64,000 nt of DNA from Scylla paramamosain. Lineage: Eukaryota > Arthropoda > Malacostraca > Decapoda > Portunidae. Position 1 is the first letter of the stretch, and the number at the start of each line of letters is the position of its first letter. The position numbers and the translations under genes are program-made. This document shows positions 27,501 through 41,272 of the stretch, piece by piece. Where the stretch lies: positions 1,955,001 to 2,019,000 of the forward strand of contig NC_087163.1 in assembly GCF_035594125.1 (NCBI RefSeq), read 5' to 3'. Below the pieces are notes generated by a model, which saw only the letters and a program-made list of their open reading frames with translations, had not been told where the DNA came from and did no database searches.

Positions 27501-28726
27501 CTACCAGAAGCTCACAAGACTTCTTCTCAGTGCTTCTACAATCCTTACATTACTTTATTGTTGTTCCCTTTATAAAGCAGCAATGTAGAATCCTTGGCTT
27601 TTCTGTTCATCTTGTACTGCTGTACTCTGCTTGTACTCTGGGAGGGTGGCATAAACAATGAACATTCATGTATAGGTACATTATAAATATTTCCCTCTCC
27701 TCCACCTCTGTACTTTAGAAGTCCTGGAATTCCCCAGCCTCATTTTTTTATTTTATGTATGGCTACCTGAATCTCCTGTCAATTAGGATGAATGTCTCCA
27801 TCATAAACTATTAATTTTCTAAACTCACAAACAACAGACAATAATCAATTTGCCATTCTAACAAAATATTTTCCCCACAATTCCCACATACTATAAATAT
27901 CAAATTCATGAATCAAAACCCAAATTCAACCCTAGTAAGTTATGGAGCAACTCAGCATAAAGATTAGTGTTAGTAATAGTAACAGCAGCAGCAGCAGCAG
28001 CAATACTGCAATAATATTTTCATAGACATAACACCTACCATGACAGCTGCCCGATACTCCCCAAACATTGATCTGCCTTCCTGCCGTGCCCACAGACACA
28101 CATGTGCTCCCATCCGGTAGTTGTCCAGCTTCTTGGACTCGGCTAATGGTATGAGGCCTTTTGTGACAGTGCGAAGCTGCAGGCATGATGGGATCTAGGA
28201 AAAGTACATAATTAGTGAAATATGTAGGTACCTGTGACTAAACAGCCACAGAGAGAAATCTCTTATATACACTTAATAGTAATTTTGAAACTATAATATT
28301 TGGACCAGAAGAGGGGTGAAAGTAAAGTCAGAATGACTATACCTTTTAGCAATGCCTAACATTAACAGATAAACTACAACTGAAACTGATATGACTATAA
28401 GCAAAATATCAGATTTACTGTAAAGGCTGTTAAGATTACAGCTAATCCATTCTTAGAGGACCTTCATTATTTATGAAAATCAACAAAGTATAAAAAGCAA
28501 AGTCAGAAGAAAATACAAGAGAGAATAAATTAGTCCATGCAATACTGGAATGTGATGGACATTTGCAGGCTCACAGGCACCTCTGCTCAGACTGGTTCCC
28601 CCTATCTAAAGTACTTGGATTTTCAGTGTAAAGGAAGCAGAATGAGTTACCCAAAGAATGGCAGGAAGCCATTTGGCATCTCACCTCAGGAATTGGAAAA
28701 TCACTTGGTGCTGACTCTACAGACAT
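24531..28726 (-). CDS. NUDT16-like Nudix hydrolase, gene A
   Basis: Five exons in transcript order: 28726-28685, 28194-28039, 26841-26686, 26012-25902, 24734-24531. All join in phase 0 to 222 residues. A complete Nudix box (residues 80-102, GGLVDKGE...RELMEEIGW) follows the FDGTFGFPG block. Exon 5 has GSVRVPLYT and GLPAFLNNKF, the NUDT16 signature C-terminal to the box, so I assign NUDT16 (U8 snoRNA decapping and (deoxy)inosine diphosphate hydrolysis in vertebrates). Human NUDT16 is about 195 residues. Exon 1 (MSVESAPSDFPIPE) was found by alignment with gene B. A donor-like CAG|GTAATT at about 29072 suggests a non-coding upstream exon. Activity is inferred. The metal-binding glutamates of the box are present. 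Confidence 0.88.
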
Positions 28727-31700
28727 CTTCAGCAGTAGTTTGGTCTGATGGAAAGGTATTCACAGGATAAAGTATTCTTTGGCTATTTCTGTTCTCCCTG
28801 CTGTGTGGTAGATTTGTAACTCTGAAATGCTATAACCCTAATATTAAACAGTATTTCATATTCATTATGTAGACCATTACAGCACAATCCAACCATTGCA
28901 TCAGTCCTGTGGATCCTGTCTTGGATTTCTAGGACTCAAAGTGGAGTGGCATGAATGAGCTAACCAAAAATTTTTTCCTCCATGTCGAAATGAATAAAAA
29001 TTAATGCTCAATTAACTATTTTCTTTACATATCAGCTTATCTTGCAGCATACCAACATGTTAGAGTGAATTACCTGAGTAAGACGGGTATACTCCTCCCT
29101 AAATACCCACACGAGCGAGTAATGGCTGAGGGTGAGGCGGCTAGCGAGTCCTGTCCTCCCAGCTGGTGACAAGCACACACACTGACACTCTAAACTACCT
29201 CAGTCCCAAGACCCTCTGCTGTCCTCACTACGTCACAATGAAAGTATGTCCGGCCGGCGACACATGATAAGTCACGAATCCCTTTTATCACCCACACTCT
29301 ATATCACCTATTTTTCTGCTACTCACTCACGTCACCACCAGCTTCCCTTGGCGATCAATCCTTCGTACCCATATCAGAGTGCACAGCTCATAAGCCTCTC
29401 TATTCCGTTATTCCTCCATGCTATACGTCCATCAGTCACTCCCTCTCTCGCCTCAAACCTCTCGAGTTCACACAGCACTCGTGATCAGCTGATGCTTGTT
29501 ATGACAGTCAGGTGGTGATACCTCGGGAATTCGCCTTTACAACCGCGCTACATTCTATTCCCAGGAAGCTAGGGAGACTCTTAAGCTTCCTTATTCTATT
29601 CTTACCACGCTTCAATTTGCTTTTTTTTTATTATTTCATCTCTTATATTTTTTTTCACATTTTATATAGAGATCCTCTTTCGATCCTCCTCTTTTCCATT
29701 TTCTACATTGACAGAGGACTTCCCCCCTCGCCAAGTGTTGTGCCTGCAGTTACATTTCCCATCAATAAATTTGTCTGCTATGGTTACTCAAATGACATAA
29801 CGAGGATCATTGTCACTGTCATGCAAGGTGTCAAGATACAGGGGTCCACACGCCTGGTTTCTTTGATCAAAATATGCTTTTTGTCACTGCAGAGGTGTGT
29901 CTGTGTGTGTGTGTGTGTGTGTGTGTAATTTCGTCATGCTACAGCAACATGCGCAATGCACCATGACCATGCAAGGACAGTGGTGTGATAAATCTAAGCG
30001 TGAACAGGACAACTGATAGTAATGCTAATATAAACAGTAACAATAATCCCCGAAATACAATATCATGTAGTAAATACAATTATCTCGCCTCTCAGATAAG
30101 TGCTTCACCGAATTGTCATACTACAGAATTCAGTGAATAGCACACAGGAAGGACAGCGCTTTCGTCAGTGACTGCAACATCCCTGGAAATGGCTTATTTG
30201 TGATGTCATCTTCTCAACAGATAAAGTCTTAATATCTATAATTTCACAACCTTACGTACATCTCACTGCCAATATGGGTTTCGTCGTGGTCGTTCTATTG
30301 GTGATCTGATATTCCTCACTGAATATTTTGCTATTGCCTCAAATGTATCAGAAGCATTTGAGAGATCTTATATCTCTTCTTCATGTATAGTTTTGTGTGG
30401 CGGCTTCATTTGGTATTTAACTTTAACAGCTCAGTAAAGACATTCTAATTCTTAGTTATTCGAGTGTTTTATCAAGCTTTATTCTTATTTATTTTATTTA
30501 TTATCTTTTTCGGTGTTAATGTCAAAAAGACATTGTAGGTTGGCTGTTTCAAATGCGTACAATTCTTGACCAGAAATTCATTTGGCTGTTTCCCATCCTG
30601 AATAGTTTCTCTTTCCACGGGTTGATCCCCATCATACTTAAAACACTGTATTACTCTCTATATCCTAAGCCTCCATTTAGAATCTTGTACATTTATTTCA
30701 TGCATCTCCCAACCCAGCCTGCGATTTACTTTGGGCGCCATATCTGTTCCTTGTCATTCTTCATAAACAATTTCTATTAATCCTTGAATTAATTTTAATG
30801 CAAAGCGGGGAACATTTCCAATCGTTTCTGTATCCTTCCTTCGGGAGGGCGACCAGACTACACACTCCACATGCAGACGGACAGTCGACTTAAATAGATT
30901 CTACATGTAATATCCTTTAATGAATAACTCCTACCTATCATACCCATAATTTCCTTGATATTGTTTACCCGTTTCTTTTTAATATGCAGTCCAGTCTTAT
31001 GTTCATTAGTGATAACTCCTGCGTCTTTCTCACACTGTTGTCAGTCTTCAGGTGGTATCTACAGTTGTTTCTTGTGGCTTATGTTGCTCAGCGTGTATCT
31101 TCAGGTTCTTACACTTCCCCCGGATGAAATTTGAGAAGCTAAGAGAGAGAGAGAGAGAGAGAGAGAGAATTTTATATTGCTTGGGTCAGTAAAACATATA
31201 TACATGCGTATAGAGAAAATGTATTAATGCCATTAATGCCAATAGCGATCAGTAAGACAATCACATTTACACATACTCGTAAGGGAAAGAAGAAAAACGT
31301 ACCATACTTGACGAGAAATTTAAACAAAAAATAAAAGAATACGTTAGAAGATAGGAAGAGAACACAGGCAAGAAGTTATGAAGAAATTAGAAAAAAAATC
31401 AAGAGTCAAGAGGAAAAGTAAAGGAAAGAAGGAGCTGAAGGGGGATAAAGAGAAGGAACTTGAAGAAGAAAGAACTTGCACATGAAATTAATATCTGGTA
31501 ACCAAAAACCCGCTGCTTGGTACTGAGGAACCTTGCTACTCGATTCTACATACGAGTAAGGAAGATGAGAGGACAGAGGGAAGGGTCTTATCACTGCTCT
31601 CTCTCTCTCTGTAAGACACACATCGGTAGGGGAAATTTACATTAATATCGACTGTGGGGGAAAAAATAATCTCTTGTCATCATCTTCCTATGGCTCCACT

Positions 31701-31737
31701 GTAACTGATGGAGGAGGACTGAAGACGCGTGGAGGCG
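28727..31737. other. Intergenic between NUDT16-like A and FAXC-like genes
   Basis: Apart from the short reverse transcriptase remnant annotated separately I see no gene. 28960-29240 is the likely promoter side of NUDT16-like A. GT (29897-29926) and GA (31143-31168) microsatellites are present. 30780-31140 has a repeat-like look but no boundaries could be set. Confidence 0.5.
30264..30370 (+). pseudogene. Reverse transcriptase fragment (non-LTR)
   Basis: About 35 codons read CQYGFRRGRSIGDLIFLTE then, after an apparent internal loss, SNVSEAFERS. This matches the non-LTR reverse transcriptase blocks QxGFRxGRST and (D)xSKAFDR. The catalytic aspartate before KAF is not preserved. It is a short decayed remnant. 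Confidence 0.55.
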
Positions 31738-33298
31738 TTACGATACTGGTTGGGGCGGGTCAAGACAGGCGTTCCAATCAGGCCAGAACTTGTCCTTAAC
31801 ACGCAGACAGTATGAGCGGAGGTTAGGGAAGTCAGCTGTTGAGATGGGGAAGAGATCGTTAGTATATAAAATTTATTCTACTACAAAATATAAATAAATA
31901 ATAATAACAATAATCATAAAAAGGAGGGTGGTAGCAGGAGCGCTTTCTTTTTGTATTATATATAATCCTATCTGATTTTGGACATGTCTGGAATTAAAAT
32001 TTCTAGTTATTTAATTTAGTTTTTTCATTTGACTTCTATTTACTTTTTACTTATTGCAAAATGAATGGTTACCTTGCTGAACACATGGTATTTAGTGTAT
32101 AAATTTATGTACTGCATTGCTTTATAGTTAACTAATTCTTTAGGATGAATACTCAAAATATACAATACATACAAAATTATACACATGAAACAAACAAAAT
32201 TTATAAATATATAGAAGACTTTTTTATTATTACAGAGAAGCAGGCAGCAAATGTTCCCAGAGGGCTGGACTTACTCTCCAGCATCCTGGCATAGGGGGAG
32301 CCCGCTGAGGCATACATAAGTTGGCACAAGAACCCAAACACGGCACAGTCCACCTCGGTCGGCTTGTCCCCCATCAGGAAGTCCTTGTCACCTGATAGGA
32401 AGAAACCATAACTAATACCCTGTCCCTTTATCTCACACCAATAATTCGAATTTGGGAACAAGCTCATCAGTAATGTGTGCATGATGTGATAAGTCTCTTT
32501 GTAAGCGGGGCTCTGGCTTGGGGAAACAACAAATGCATGAAAGGAAGGCCCAATCTAGATGACAGTCCCTAAAGATAATGATCAGAAAGGGATTATCCAC
32601 AGTTATAAGCGTCTTGAAAGAAGTGCAAGTAGTATTAGCTCACTGAATGCTGATGGCACTGACACTTGCATCAATTACGCAATGCTAGACAACATAAAGA
32701 ATAATACAGAAGAGAAAATACAGAAGCTGGCAGGAAGTTCCAGAGTTTACCAGTACACTGCACCTCAAACCAGCCTATTTACCTAGGTGGGTAGCAAGGG
32801 CAGCCAGATCCTGTTTGCACAGATATTCTATATCATGTGGACTGTGTCGCCCCATCCCCTGCATCCAGATTAACTTCTTAAAGTGCCGGACAAACGCTGT
32901 TAAACTCAGCCTCACAAAGAAGGGCACGTACATTCCAGTCAGTATCGCCCTTCCGCCGTCTTGCACGTAACGCCAGTATGCCAGACCCCTGGGGAAGAGA
33001 GGAATGATGTATATTGATAAAGCATGTTGTCACCTAATTCTTACCTTAAAAAAATAAATGCATAAATAAATAAGTGAAATAAATAAATAAATAAAACTTT
33101 ATTTCATGAAACGTTTATAATTTTCATAATTTTTTAATTAATCTACACATTGAAAGAAAAGACGACTGAACAATGAAAGACAAGTAGAAAGACAAACATG
33201 TTGACAGACGCGTGGATAGACGTGTCAGCAAGTACACAAACAAGGAGTCAGAAAGACAGGCAGTGAGACACATATCAATCAATCAATCAATCAATCAA

Positions 33299-33388
<90 letters not shown>

Positions 33389-33705
33389 CCGCTACCCACC
33401 ACAAGGTATTGTTCTCCAACATGATCCTGAGGGCGTGCGCCGTGGCCTTCTCCTCTCGGCTCAGGTGGGAGCTGAAGTCCTTGTTGAACTTGGAGGCCAG
33501 ATGTTCCATGACGAACTGGGAGTCTGCCAGATCCTGTCCGTTCAGTGTGATCCACGGGGATTTGCCCTTCGACCCCATCGGTTCCTCGTAGTCTACCTGA
33601 GAGCATATGGAATCTTCATATTTTTCTTTTTTCTAGCAAACCTACTGCATTGTACTATGTAATACAAAACGGCAAATGATGGTGGTAATAATAATAATAA
33701 TAATA

Positions 33706-33758
<53 letters not shown>

Positions 33759-36700
33759 TTGCTGAGATGGTAGTCACGAGTCTGGACACGTGACCAAAGA
33801 CTTGTGATGCACCTCTTTTACCTACTTTGCCAAAATACTGATTGTTATGACATGGATGTGGTTCGTATTTAGTACAAGTTTTATTGTACCCTCATTAAGC
33901 AGAAGGAACATGTGATGTATCTAGTGAAATTATTTTGTTGTCATACACAACTTACGATACAATTCATGTGTATTTTTTTTCCGCCATTATTGATTAAGGA
34001 TGCCATTCATAAACTGTGGCTCTTTGCTCATGATGGCCAGCATGATAGGCAGGAAGGATGCACCATCACTGACTTAGAGAAGAACGACTCCATCCCTACC
34101 TAGATCATTTAATTTCAAACTCCGTTTCGTCATCATCGCCCGAGTGATATGTCTCTGAATTCGCATCTTCTTGAAATCCGCGTCGTTTCCGTGAAACGTC
34201 ATCTTGAAACCCGAGTCGTCATTGTGAAACGTTTTGAAACACGAGTCGCGTTTCAAAAAGTGTCTCCGGAGTCGTCTGTGTCTTTGGCAAGACTGGAACA
34301 GACAGCTTCTGAATTACGCCAAGCAAATAAACGCTTCCATGTGGTGGATACAGACAGACGAGTTACTCAGTTTGGAAACAGTTATCTTTGGTAACACCGG
34401 CTCTTGTCACCCCGCTGTAGCGCATCCACATCCGCATCAATGAAGGCAACAGTTGATATGAGGCCTCGCTCAGCAGGTTGACAGATAACAGTTCTAGATT
34501 GTGGCGAGCACTAAATCTATCGAGGTGAAGCCACCAAGAAAAGGCTGGTAAGCTTTTTTCCAACTTCTGTAGTACGATTATAATATAAATGTCCAATAAT
34601 TCCAAGGAATGAAAATAAGCAAGACGTAGTGCACGATGATACAAGGAGTGCCGGTGTTTTCCGAGCTGTCACCATGAGGCGAAGCTTCCAGCCAAGGTCA
34701 ACTGCATGCATTGTGTAGTGGGAGAGTTGTTAACATGTTAATATTAATGTTATGCATTTATGGTTTTCTTTGGGAAAATTATTCTAGTTCCGACTAGGTT
34801 TTTATTCACCAGCTATTGATGAAAAAAAAAAAAACGCTATATATCTTGTAAACATTTGATCAAACTACTACCACTATTACTATCCTTTGAAGGTGTTTCC
34901 AGCGTCCCCGCGCTTCAATATTTAGTGTCTCGTCGGAAGTATTTACGAGACGCTGACCGAACGTTTAATGAAAGGAGCAAGATACTACTGATCTACCAAG
35001 GAATTTAATCCCTAAGCGTCAAACATTTGTTACCGACAACTAGCCTCCTACAAGGCCGATTGCGTCATCACTACGCCCACGCCAGCAACAGTGACGAAGC
35101 GATCTGAGGCTGCAAGTATCATCTTTGTGGAGTAAGTCTCAGAGAAATAAACGGCATCGTTTAAATTCCATTGGAACTAAACACAGATAGTGGATGGAGG
35201 AAATTAAATTTGGCCCACAGGAAGAGCCATTCGGTAAGAATACATTTGGGGGGAGAGCGGGAACAACACTGGCAAGAAGGGCCGAAGGGCCAGTCTGTGT
35301 GACTGGAGGCGTTGTAAAATTGATTATAAGCAATGAAAAATAGTGAAAAGCTACAGACGATTCTTCATTTTACGAGTAGGCAATGAAGCCTAAGAATTTT
35401 ACAGGGCCAGCAAAATTAAATGACTAATATACAGTTCTGGTGTGTTTTGTAAGTTATCAGACATGTTGTGCAAGTCATGAACACTTGAGGTGATGCCTAT
35501 CAAGCATGTGATATCAGTGGGTTCATTATCACAGTGGCACCACTACACAAGAAAGATCATTGAGAGTTCAAGACTGATGACGGTAACCTCAAATGTCGAA
35601 GCTTGTGAAATGAAAGATGAAGCCTAGACCAAGAAGAGCAAAGATGATACTCACCAGATATTAGACTAGACTCAATAACTACTCAAATCAGATCATGACA
35701 TCCTCAAGTCTTCATAATTAGGGTGGACAATGTGACTCGCTCCTGATTCTATGTCTATCCGAATGCAGCAAGGGATGAACCATTAAAGAAAAGTTTTTTT
35801 CTTTTTTTTAGCATAGACACCAAAGGCTGAAATCACCTGTTCGGCTTTGGCATGCAACCCAAAGGATCCCATGGTTAGAAAAGTTAATTTATTAATTAAG
35901 GGGACACTATTCCAAGTCAGTGGATGAGTCCGTACGACAAAGCTTTGTTGTATGAAACAGTAGCGAAGGAAAAGTTCAACAAGCACTGAAGTAATGTTTG
36001 GAAAAGAAAAGGTGGTGGCTCCTCTGCTGCAGCCGTCCAGCAGGAGCTTCATCTGGCAACACGGCAAGCCAGCTGAGATTTGCAGCCCAAGAGGGATCTT
36101 TACAGATCATAAAAGGCACACATGACGTACACCACAGTTCATGATGCTGTAAGATTGAGTGCTTTCACTGGCTTGCAAAACATTTCAAACATAAGTGATA
36201 ATTCTCTTACACTAATGTAGTAGAGCGCTATACAATCCCTTGGAGGCAGGTCTCAATTAAACTAGCAAAGTGGCCTTCATTGAGTGAATGCACCAGTGCG
36301 AGGCAAACAAGGAAGTGGTGCCTGACGAACAACTGTTGCCGGGCTGTGGTAAATCAGAGTGACGCGATAACAAGACAAAACATAAGACCTTTCCACTGTG
36401 ACGTTGATAGGGTAAAGGCGATAATACCTTCTGACAACAAGATTGAATATATAGATAAGCTTTTTACATGTGCAGGTGGAACTACTATTGGCAACTTAAC
36501 CTCCCACTAAGTAACGAAAATGCTCACAACATTCATGAGCTTACCCGCACCTCCAGTATATACTGCGCACCATCATCCTTGAGATCCGCATTCCTAAAAA
36601 TCACGTTTCTAATCCTTATGAATAATCCGCAAGGGCTCGCTACCCTCATGGTACATAGGGAAAGCTGCAACACGCCAGTGGACCGACACACAGCAGGCCC

Positions 36701-38229
36701 TGATGTCCACTATCACCCCTGTTTATAAACCATTATACGTCTTGCCTTCTTCAGAAACTTTCCATTCACTCATCACCAACAACCTGTTTAGTCATTATTA
36801 ATTTTAGTCGAAATTCAGTATTTCATCTTCTTTATAAATATTACTTTGTCAGGCTTGAATGCTTTACTTGATATATCCTGTACTAACCCTCAGTATTTTG
36901 TCTACACCTCAGCTTGTTACATCTCCTACGCCACTTGACCCTCACAGTTATTTGTCACATTTTCTATGAATTACTAACCAGAGACATCTCTTCTTGTTCT
37001 ACACCCACTTCCAAACATCATACTCCCCAGACACTTATCCTCAATTTTTGAAGATCGTTTCTGACTCCTTTTTGGGGACTGACGCCTCAGCAGACTTTTT
37101 TTATTTCTTTTTTTTTTTTTTTTTTTTGCCCTTAACCGGCGTCCCTTTTACATAAAAAAGAAAATAGCAAAATTTATTTACTTGTTTTAATCTTCTTGTT
37201 TCTTGTATCTGCTTATAAAGATTTCATACATTACTTCTAGTGTTGTGAATTATTGGATATCGCAGTGAAAAGGTTCAACACCTACCTCATACTTGATGTC
37301 GGCCATCCTCAGGTAGGTCTCCAGCTTGAGCACGAACGGGGACAGGTTGGGCAAGTTCTTCCCCCGCACAAACATGTGCAGCACCACCACATCCTGGCCA
37401 GCCGCCTCCCACCGCTTCCTGAAACACCACCACTTTCAACCACAGCGCCTCACTCATTTCACTTACCACCTTCTGACACCGAATACCCGTGCAATTAACC
37501 CTTTGAGATATGGTTCTGTAATCACAAATCACTCGGGCATTTCTTCTCGCTTTCCAGCAACTTATAAATAGTATACTGATTACATATTCACCCATTATTA
37601 TTTTTATTCCTTTATTATTTCTTTTAAGTGACTCATCAATTCTTAGTATGAAAAAAATAAATCATTCATAACAGTAGATTTCCAGAATCCCGCCCTCACA
37701 CTGAAGAATTGTACTTTTTTGCCTCTGGTAAGTAAAATAATGCAACTGATTACTATTGTCATTATCGTCGTAATTTATAATTTTACCTAACCCTCCCCTG
37801 AACTGTTACTTTTAAGCCATCCCTGAAGATTGACAACTGCGAAAGCAATGGCGTATGTAACAATGGAGTGCACTTTGATAGAAGAAAATATAGTTACCAC
37901 CAGATCAAAACCGCTTTACGCAATAGTAATAAATACCACAATATGTAGATACGAGTAACAAATAGACAAATATATAATGACATCCACAACCCTCCCACTA
38001 TCATAATTACTACTACTACCACTACTACTACTACTTTAAACAAGTCAGATGAAGAAGTCCTCCACAATCATACATACCTTCTCTGTTGTTTCTGGACATA
38101 GGCCCGCACCTTCACCACCGCCACCACCACCACAGCCGCCACAGCCACGCGACGACTGCGCTTCCACAGCCACGACAGCCCCCTAGCTCCCACCGCCGCT
38201 GGCCATTGAAGCTGAGCCATGAGCTGCAT
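31738..38229 (-). CDS. Failed axon connections (FAXC/fax) family protein
   Basis: Six exons in transcript order: 38229-38078, 37418-37286, 33596-33400, 32988-32783, 32391-32275, 31835-31738. Phases agree at every junction and give about 300 residues ending at TAA (31738-31740). Residues 26-41 hold a hydrophobic membrane-type segment (VAVAAVVVVAVV) flanked by Arg/Lys. Next comes a thioredoxin-like N-domain with NLSPFVLKLETYLRMADIKYE and GKSPWITLNGQDLADSQFV. It is followed by a GST-C-like helical domain with GMGRHSPHDIE, FLMGDKPTEVDCAVFG and DFPNLRSYCLRVKDKFWPDW. This order and the ETYLRMAD motif match FAXC/fax, metaxin- and GST-related proteins. Drosophila fax acts in axon development; biochemical activity is unclear. 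The acceptor at 38240 precedes the ATG, so a non-coding upstream exon is expected. Introns hold long microsatellites. Confidence 0.87.
33301..33384. repeat. CT microsatellite close to a FAXC splice donor
   Basis: About 42 CT units lie only 15 bases beyond the donor of FAXC exon 3 (33400), inside intron 3. On the transcript this is a GA-rich stretch just after the 5' splice site. Confidence 0.9.
33690..33758. repeat. AAT microsatellite
   Basis: It lies in the second FAXC-like intron. The same intron holds 34100-34270 (degenerate repeat) and otherwise no gene that I can recognise. Confidence 0.85.
34150..34270. repeat. Degenerate tandem repeat with GAAAC/CGAGTCG motifs
   Basis: Short units repeat the theme CTTGAAA-C-CG-GTCGT--TTGTGAAACGT. 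In one plus frame they read LLEIRVVSVKR, LETRVVIVKR and FETRVAF. The unit is about 30-33 bases with substitutions. Not a recognisable gene. Confidence 0.6.
37073..37165. repeat. Dispersed repeat tail, third copy
   Basis: GGGGACTGACGCCTCAGCAGAC, a long T run and CCCTTAACCGGCGTCCC ending TTTTACATAAAAAA match the sections at 20025-20120 and 23810-23850. It lies in a FAXC-like intron. I infer a transcribed short interspersed repeat family. The type is not established. Confidence 0.55.
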
Positions 38230-38281
38230 GATCACCTTGCTGGAAACAAAACGCGTCACTCCCGAGATGTCCCAGCACCGC

Positions 38282-38335
<54 letters not shown>

Positions 38336-38981
38336 TAACTAAGCTGGAGGAAAGATGGAAAAGATAATTACGGTGAACAAATACGCAACAAGTCACAATA
38401 AACCACGAAATTTAACGAGAAGAGGAAATAAAATGCCGTTTTCCAAATAGAGAAGAATACTCTCTCTGAGGAAGAGGTGTGTGCAAATAATATACAAATA
38501 CCTAAAGAAAATGTGTTTAAAAGTTATTAGATGGGAAATTACGAGTTCAATTCAATCTTGTGAAAATGCAACTAAGTAAACACAGAACACAACAGCAGCA
38601 GCATCAGCGCGTGACAGTGGAATGAAATCTTATCTATTTTATTTAACTTTTCATTAGTAAATCATCGTTCACTCGTGTCCATGGTCGTGTAGTTGTATAA
38701 GCACGTGCAATAATCTGACGACACAGTGCACACTTACCAAAGTACTGCTTTCTTGAACACACGGCGAACTAAAATACTCGTACCTTATGGCATCTCTTGG
38801 CATTACAGAATTAAGTCATCCTCACTCGGCCTGACGCAACACACTATCTCTCTCTCTCTCTCTCTCTCTCTGGCAAGTAACATTATTAACAATACTGTAT
38901 ACTTCACTGTTATGTCATTACCGTCCTGATTACAACTGTCTACAGAATGAATAGGTTCTTGAATATAGTAGTTAGGCTGTA

Positions 38982-39022
<41 letters not shown>

Positions 39023-39876
39023 GATTGTAATGACATAATAATGCGGCCGCTGGAGTGAGGCGGTTCTGGTTGTTAATTTACCACACACACTCCTAATTCC
39101 TTTTCCACTTGATACACAACCACGGATGCATAATGTACATACTCCTAACGTATTGTATGATAGATCTACACCACTGATTCGGGAACTACCACACCAAGCA
39201 AGTGCGCCGCGTAATTTTCCTTTATAGGTATACTTATGTGTTCTTCAGTTTGCGCCTCTTAGTAGGGCTGCACTACACTAAGTACAGGGTTGGTGCGCCT
39301 TCATAGTCCAAGATATAATTATATACAGCACTTACCACCAAGGACGACTCACCTTTTCGGATGCTGCGCCGCGTCTGTAACTGCTCGCTCCGAACAAGGG
39401 AAAAGAAACACACGAACCGGTAACTATGTGCGTGACATCTACCGCGCACCACCACTCACCTGACTCACCATCTCTTAATCATTTATCTCTTAACTATTCA
39501 TTCTCTACAGATATGGACGTGACATTCCTGACCATGGGCAAATATGATGAGAAGAGAATTTATGATTATTTAACCATCTATGCAAGGATCTGTTTGTTTA
39601 CTTTAATTGACTACAGCTGAAGGCCTTTTTAGCATCATTATGGTATTTCCGCTTCTCGTGTATATCACCTGTGCGTCTGATACGGTTATGCTTGCTATGA
39701 TCAAGGTGTTATTGCTGCGACAGAGATTTGATGCGAGTGTGACTGTGCTGTAGTGGGAAAGTCTCCTATATGGGCGAGTACTATCTTGCGATTATTTGAC
39801 CTTCAAAGTAGCGGCGGGAACCTTGCTGACTCATTATGACAGTAACTCCCGTGGCGGTCAGGGGGCAGATGGGCGC

Positions 39877-39955
<79 letters not shown>

Positions 39956-40078
39956 ATTCACAAATTATGTTGGTGAATAAGATTATTAGCAGACACCACA
40001 AAAAAATTTTAAAAAAATTGAATATGCACCTAAGGCTTGCGGGGAGTGTGGTGAGAAAGTGTTTCGCAAGGTCAGCCA

Positions 40079-40172
<94 letters not shown>

Positions 40173-40419
40173 AAGCATGTAAGCAGTTGTTATGACTGAT
40201 GCATTATCTGTGTGTCTGTGGTAAACAACTGCAAAGAAACAAATGAGTATAGGCTCATCCAGCGCAATCCATTCACTTATGCCAGTCCACACACCAAGAC
40301 TAGAGCGACGTAAGTTTCTTGCCGCATACCACGAGGCGCCCAGAGAACCGATAAGAACTGATATGTCCCGGGACTAGTTTAATTAAAGGCCCCACCACTA
40401 CAACAGTATAGGTAGTTGC
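38230..40419. other. Upstream region of the FAXC-like gene
   Basis: No coding exon is supported. Minus-strand donors such as GGTAAGTG at about 38735 and 39349 could belong to non-coding first exons. Microsatellites: CA (38282-38332), TC (38846-38872), AAT (38981-39020), GA (39881-39951), GA then GT (40082-40168). Confidence 0.5.
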
Positions 40420-40850
40420 ATGGGGTTGGGTGACGTACTCTGTCCTCGTACGTATAATGCACGCCATCTGACGAGTAGTTTAAACATTATTAAGACTGTC
40501 TGTAATCCCCGAGACAGTGAAGTGATCCATCCTGATGACGTTCAGACTAATGTATTGATACCAGTCTCAGATGCCCCTGTTCAGATAGACGAGGTCCAAG
40601 TACAAAGTAGCAACTTGAAGCCTGGTAAGTCTAGTGGGCGTGATTGTTGTGTAAGTCCCGGTCTATACAGTTATTACCTGCTCAGTGGATCATAAAATTA
40701 TATCATACCTAATTTTTTTTTTTTTCCCCCCTCAGGTTGCTACCCATCATGTTGGCGTCTTGATCGGATGTTTGTAATTTGTAAGAAGGGAAAGAGGACG
40801 GTTCCAAGGAACTATAGAGGAATCACCATGATCAACTATATAAAATAGTT
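40420..40850 (+). pseudogene. Non-LTR retrotransposon reverse transcriptase remnant
   Basis: Two plus-strand pieces in different frames match the start of a reverse transcriptase domain. 40600-40670 encodes LKPGKSSGRD...PGLY, the LKxGKSxGxDGV block. 40780-40845 encodes CKKGKRTVPRNYRGITMIN, the PKKG...NYRGI block, ending at a stop. Between them is a T/C run that breaks the frame. No palm catalytic motif remains. A dead fragment of an RTE- or jockey-like element. Confidence 0.65.
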
Positions 40851-41216
40851 TGACTCGGTCCTGACTGCACGGGAGGACGGGCGGGCAGCGAGAGGGAAAA
40901 GGCTGCAGCAAAATATTGACTGTGGTTAATGATGGATGTGGCAAAGAGGAAGAACGAGTAAGTTATTTGTATATGATTATGTAATGGCTTATGATCGTAA
41001 ATCACGTGTTCTGCTATTCAAAAAAAAAAAAAAAAAATAATAATAATAATAATAAAGTAAATAAATAAAAATAAAAAAAAAAGGCTCGGGTGCGGAGCGG
41101 TAATATTGACAGTGCGTATCATTATGCACTACGTTATCAATAGACTGCTGCTGTGACATGCTGACGTAAGGAAAGGCTTCTCATATTTTACTTATCGTTC
41201 AGTGAGGCCGTATTAA

Positions 41217-41272
41217 AGGTAGGTTGCCACACGCGCACTTTTTGGGCACGACGTGGCACGAGGTGAGTGCGC
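41217..41272 (+). repeat. Left terminal inverted repeat of the Harbinger element
   Basis: It begins AGGTAGGTTGCCACAC and ends GGTGAGTGCGC. The preceding TAA is the target duplication. Confidence 0.93.

Noticed and set aside
35783..36067. 94-codon minus frame starting MPCCQMKLLLDG
   Set aside because: Looks somewhat repeat-derived but I could not place it in a transposon family. It lies in a FAXC-like intron.
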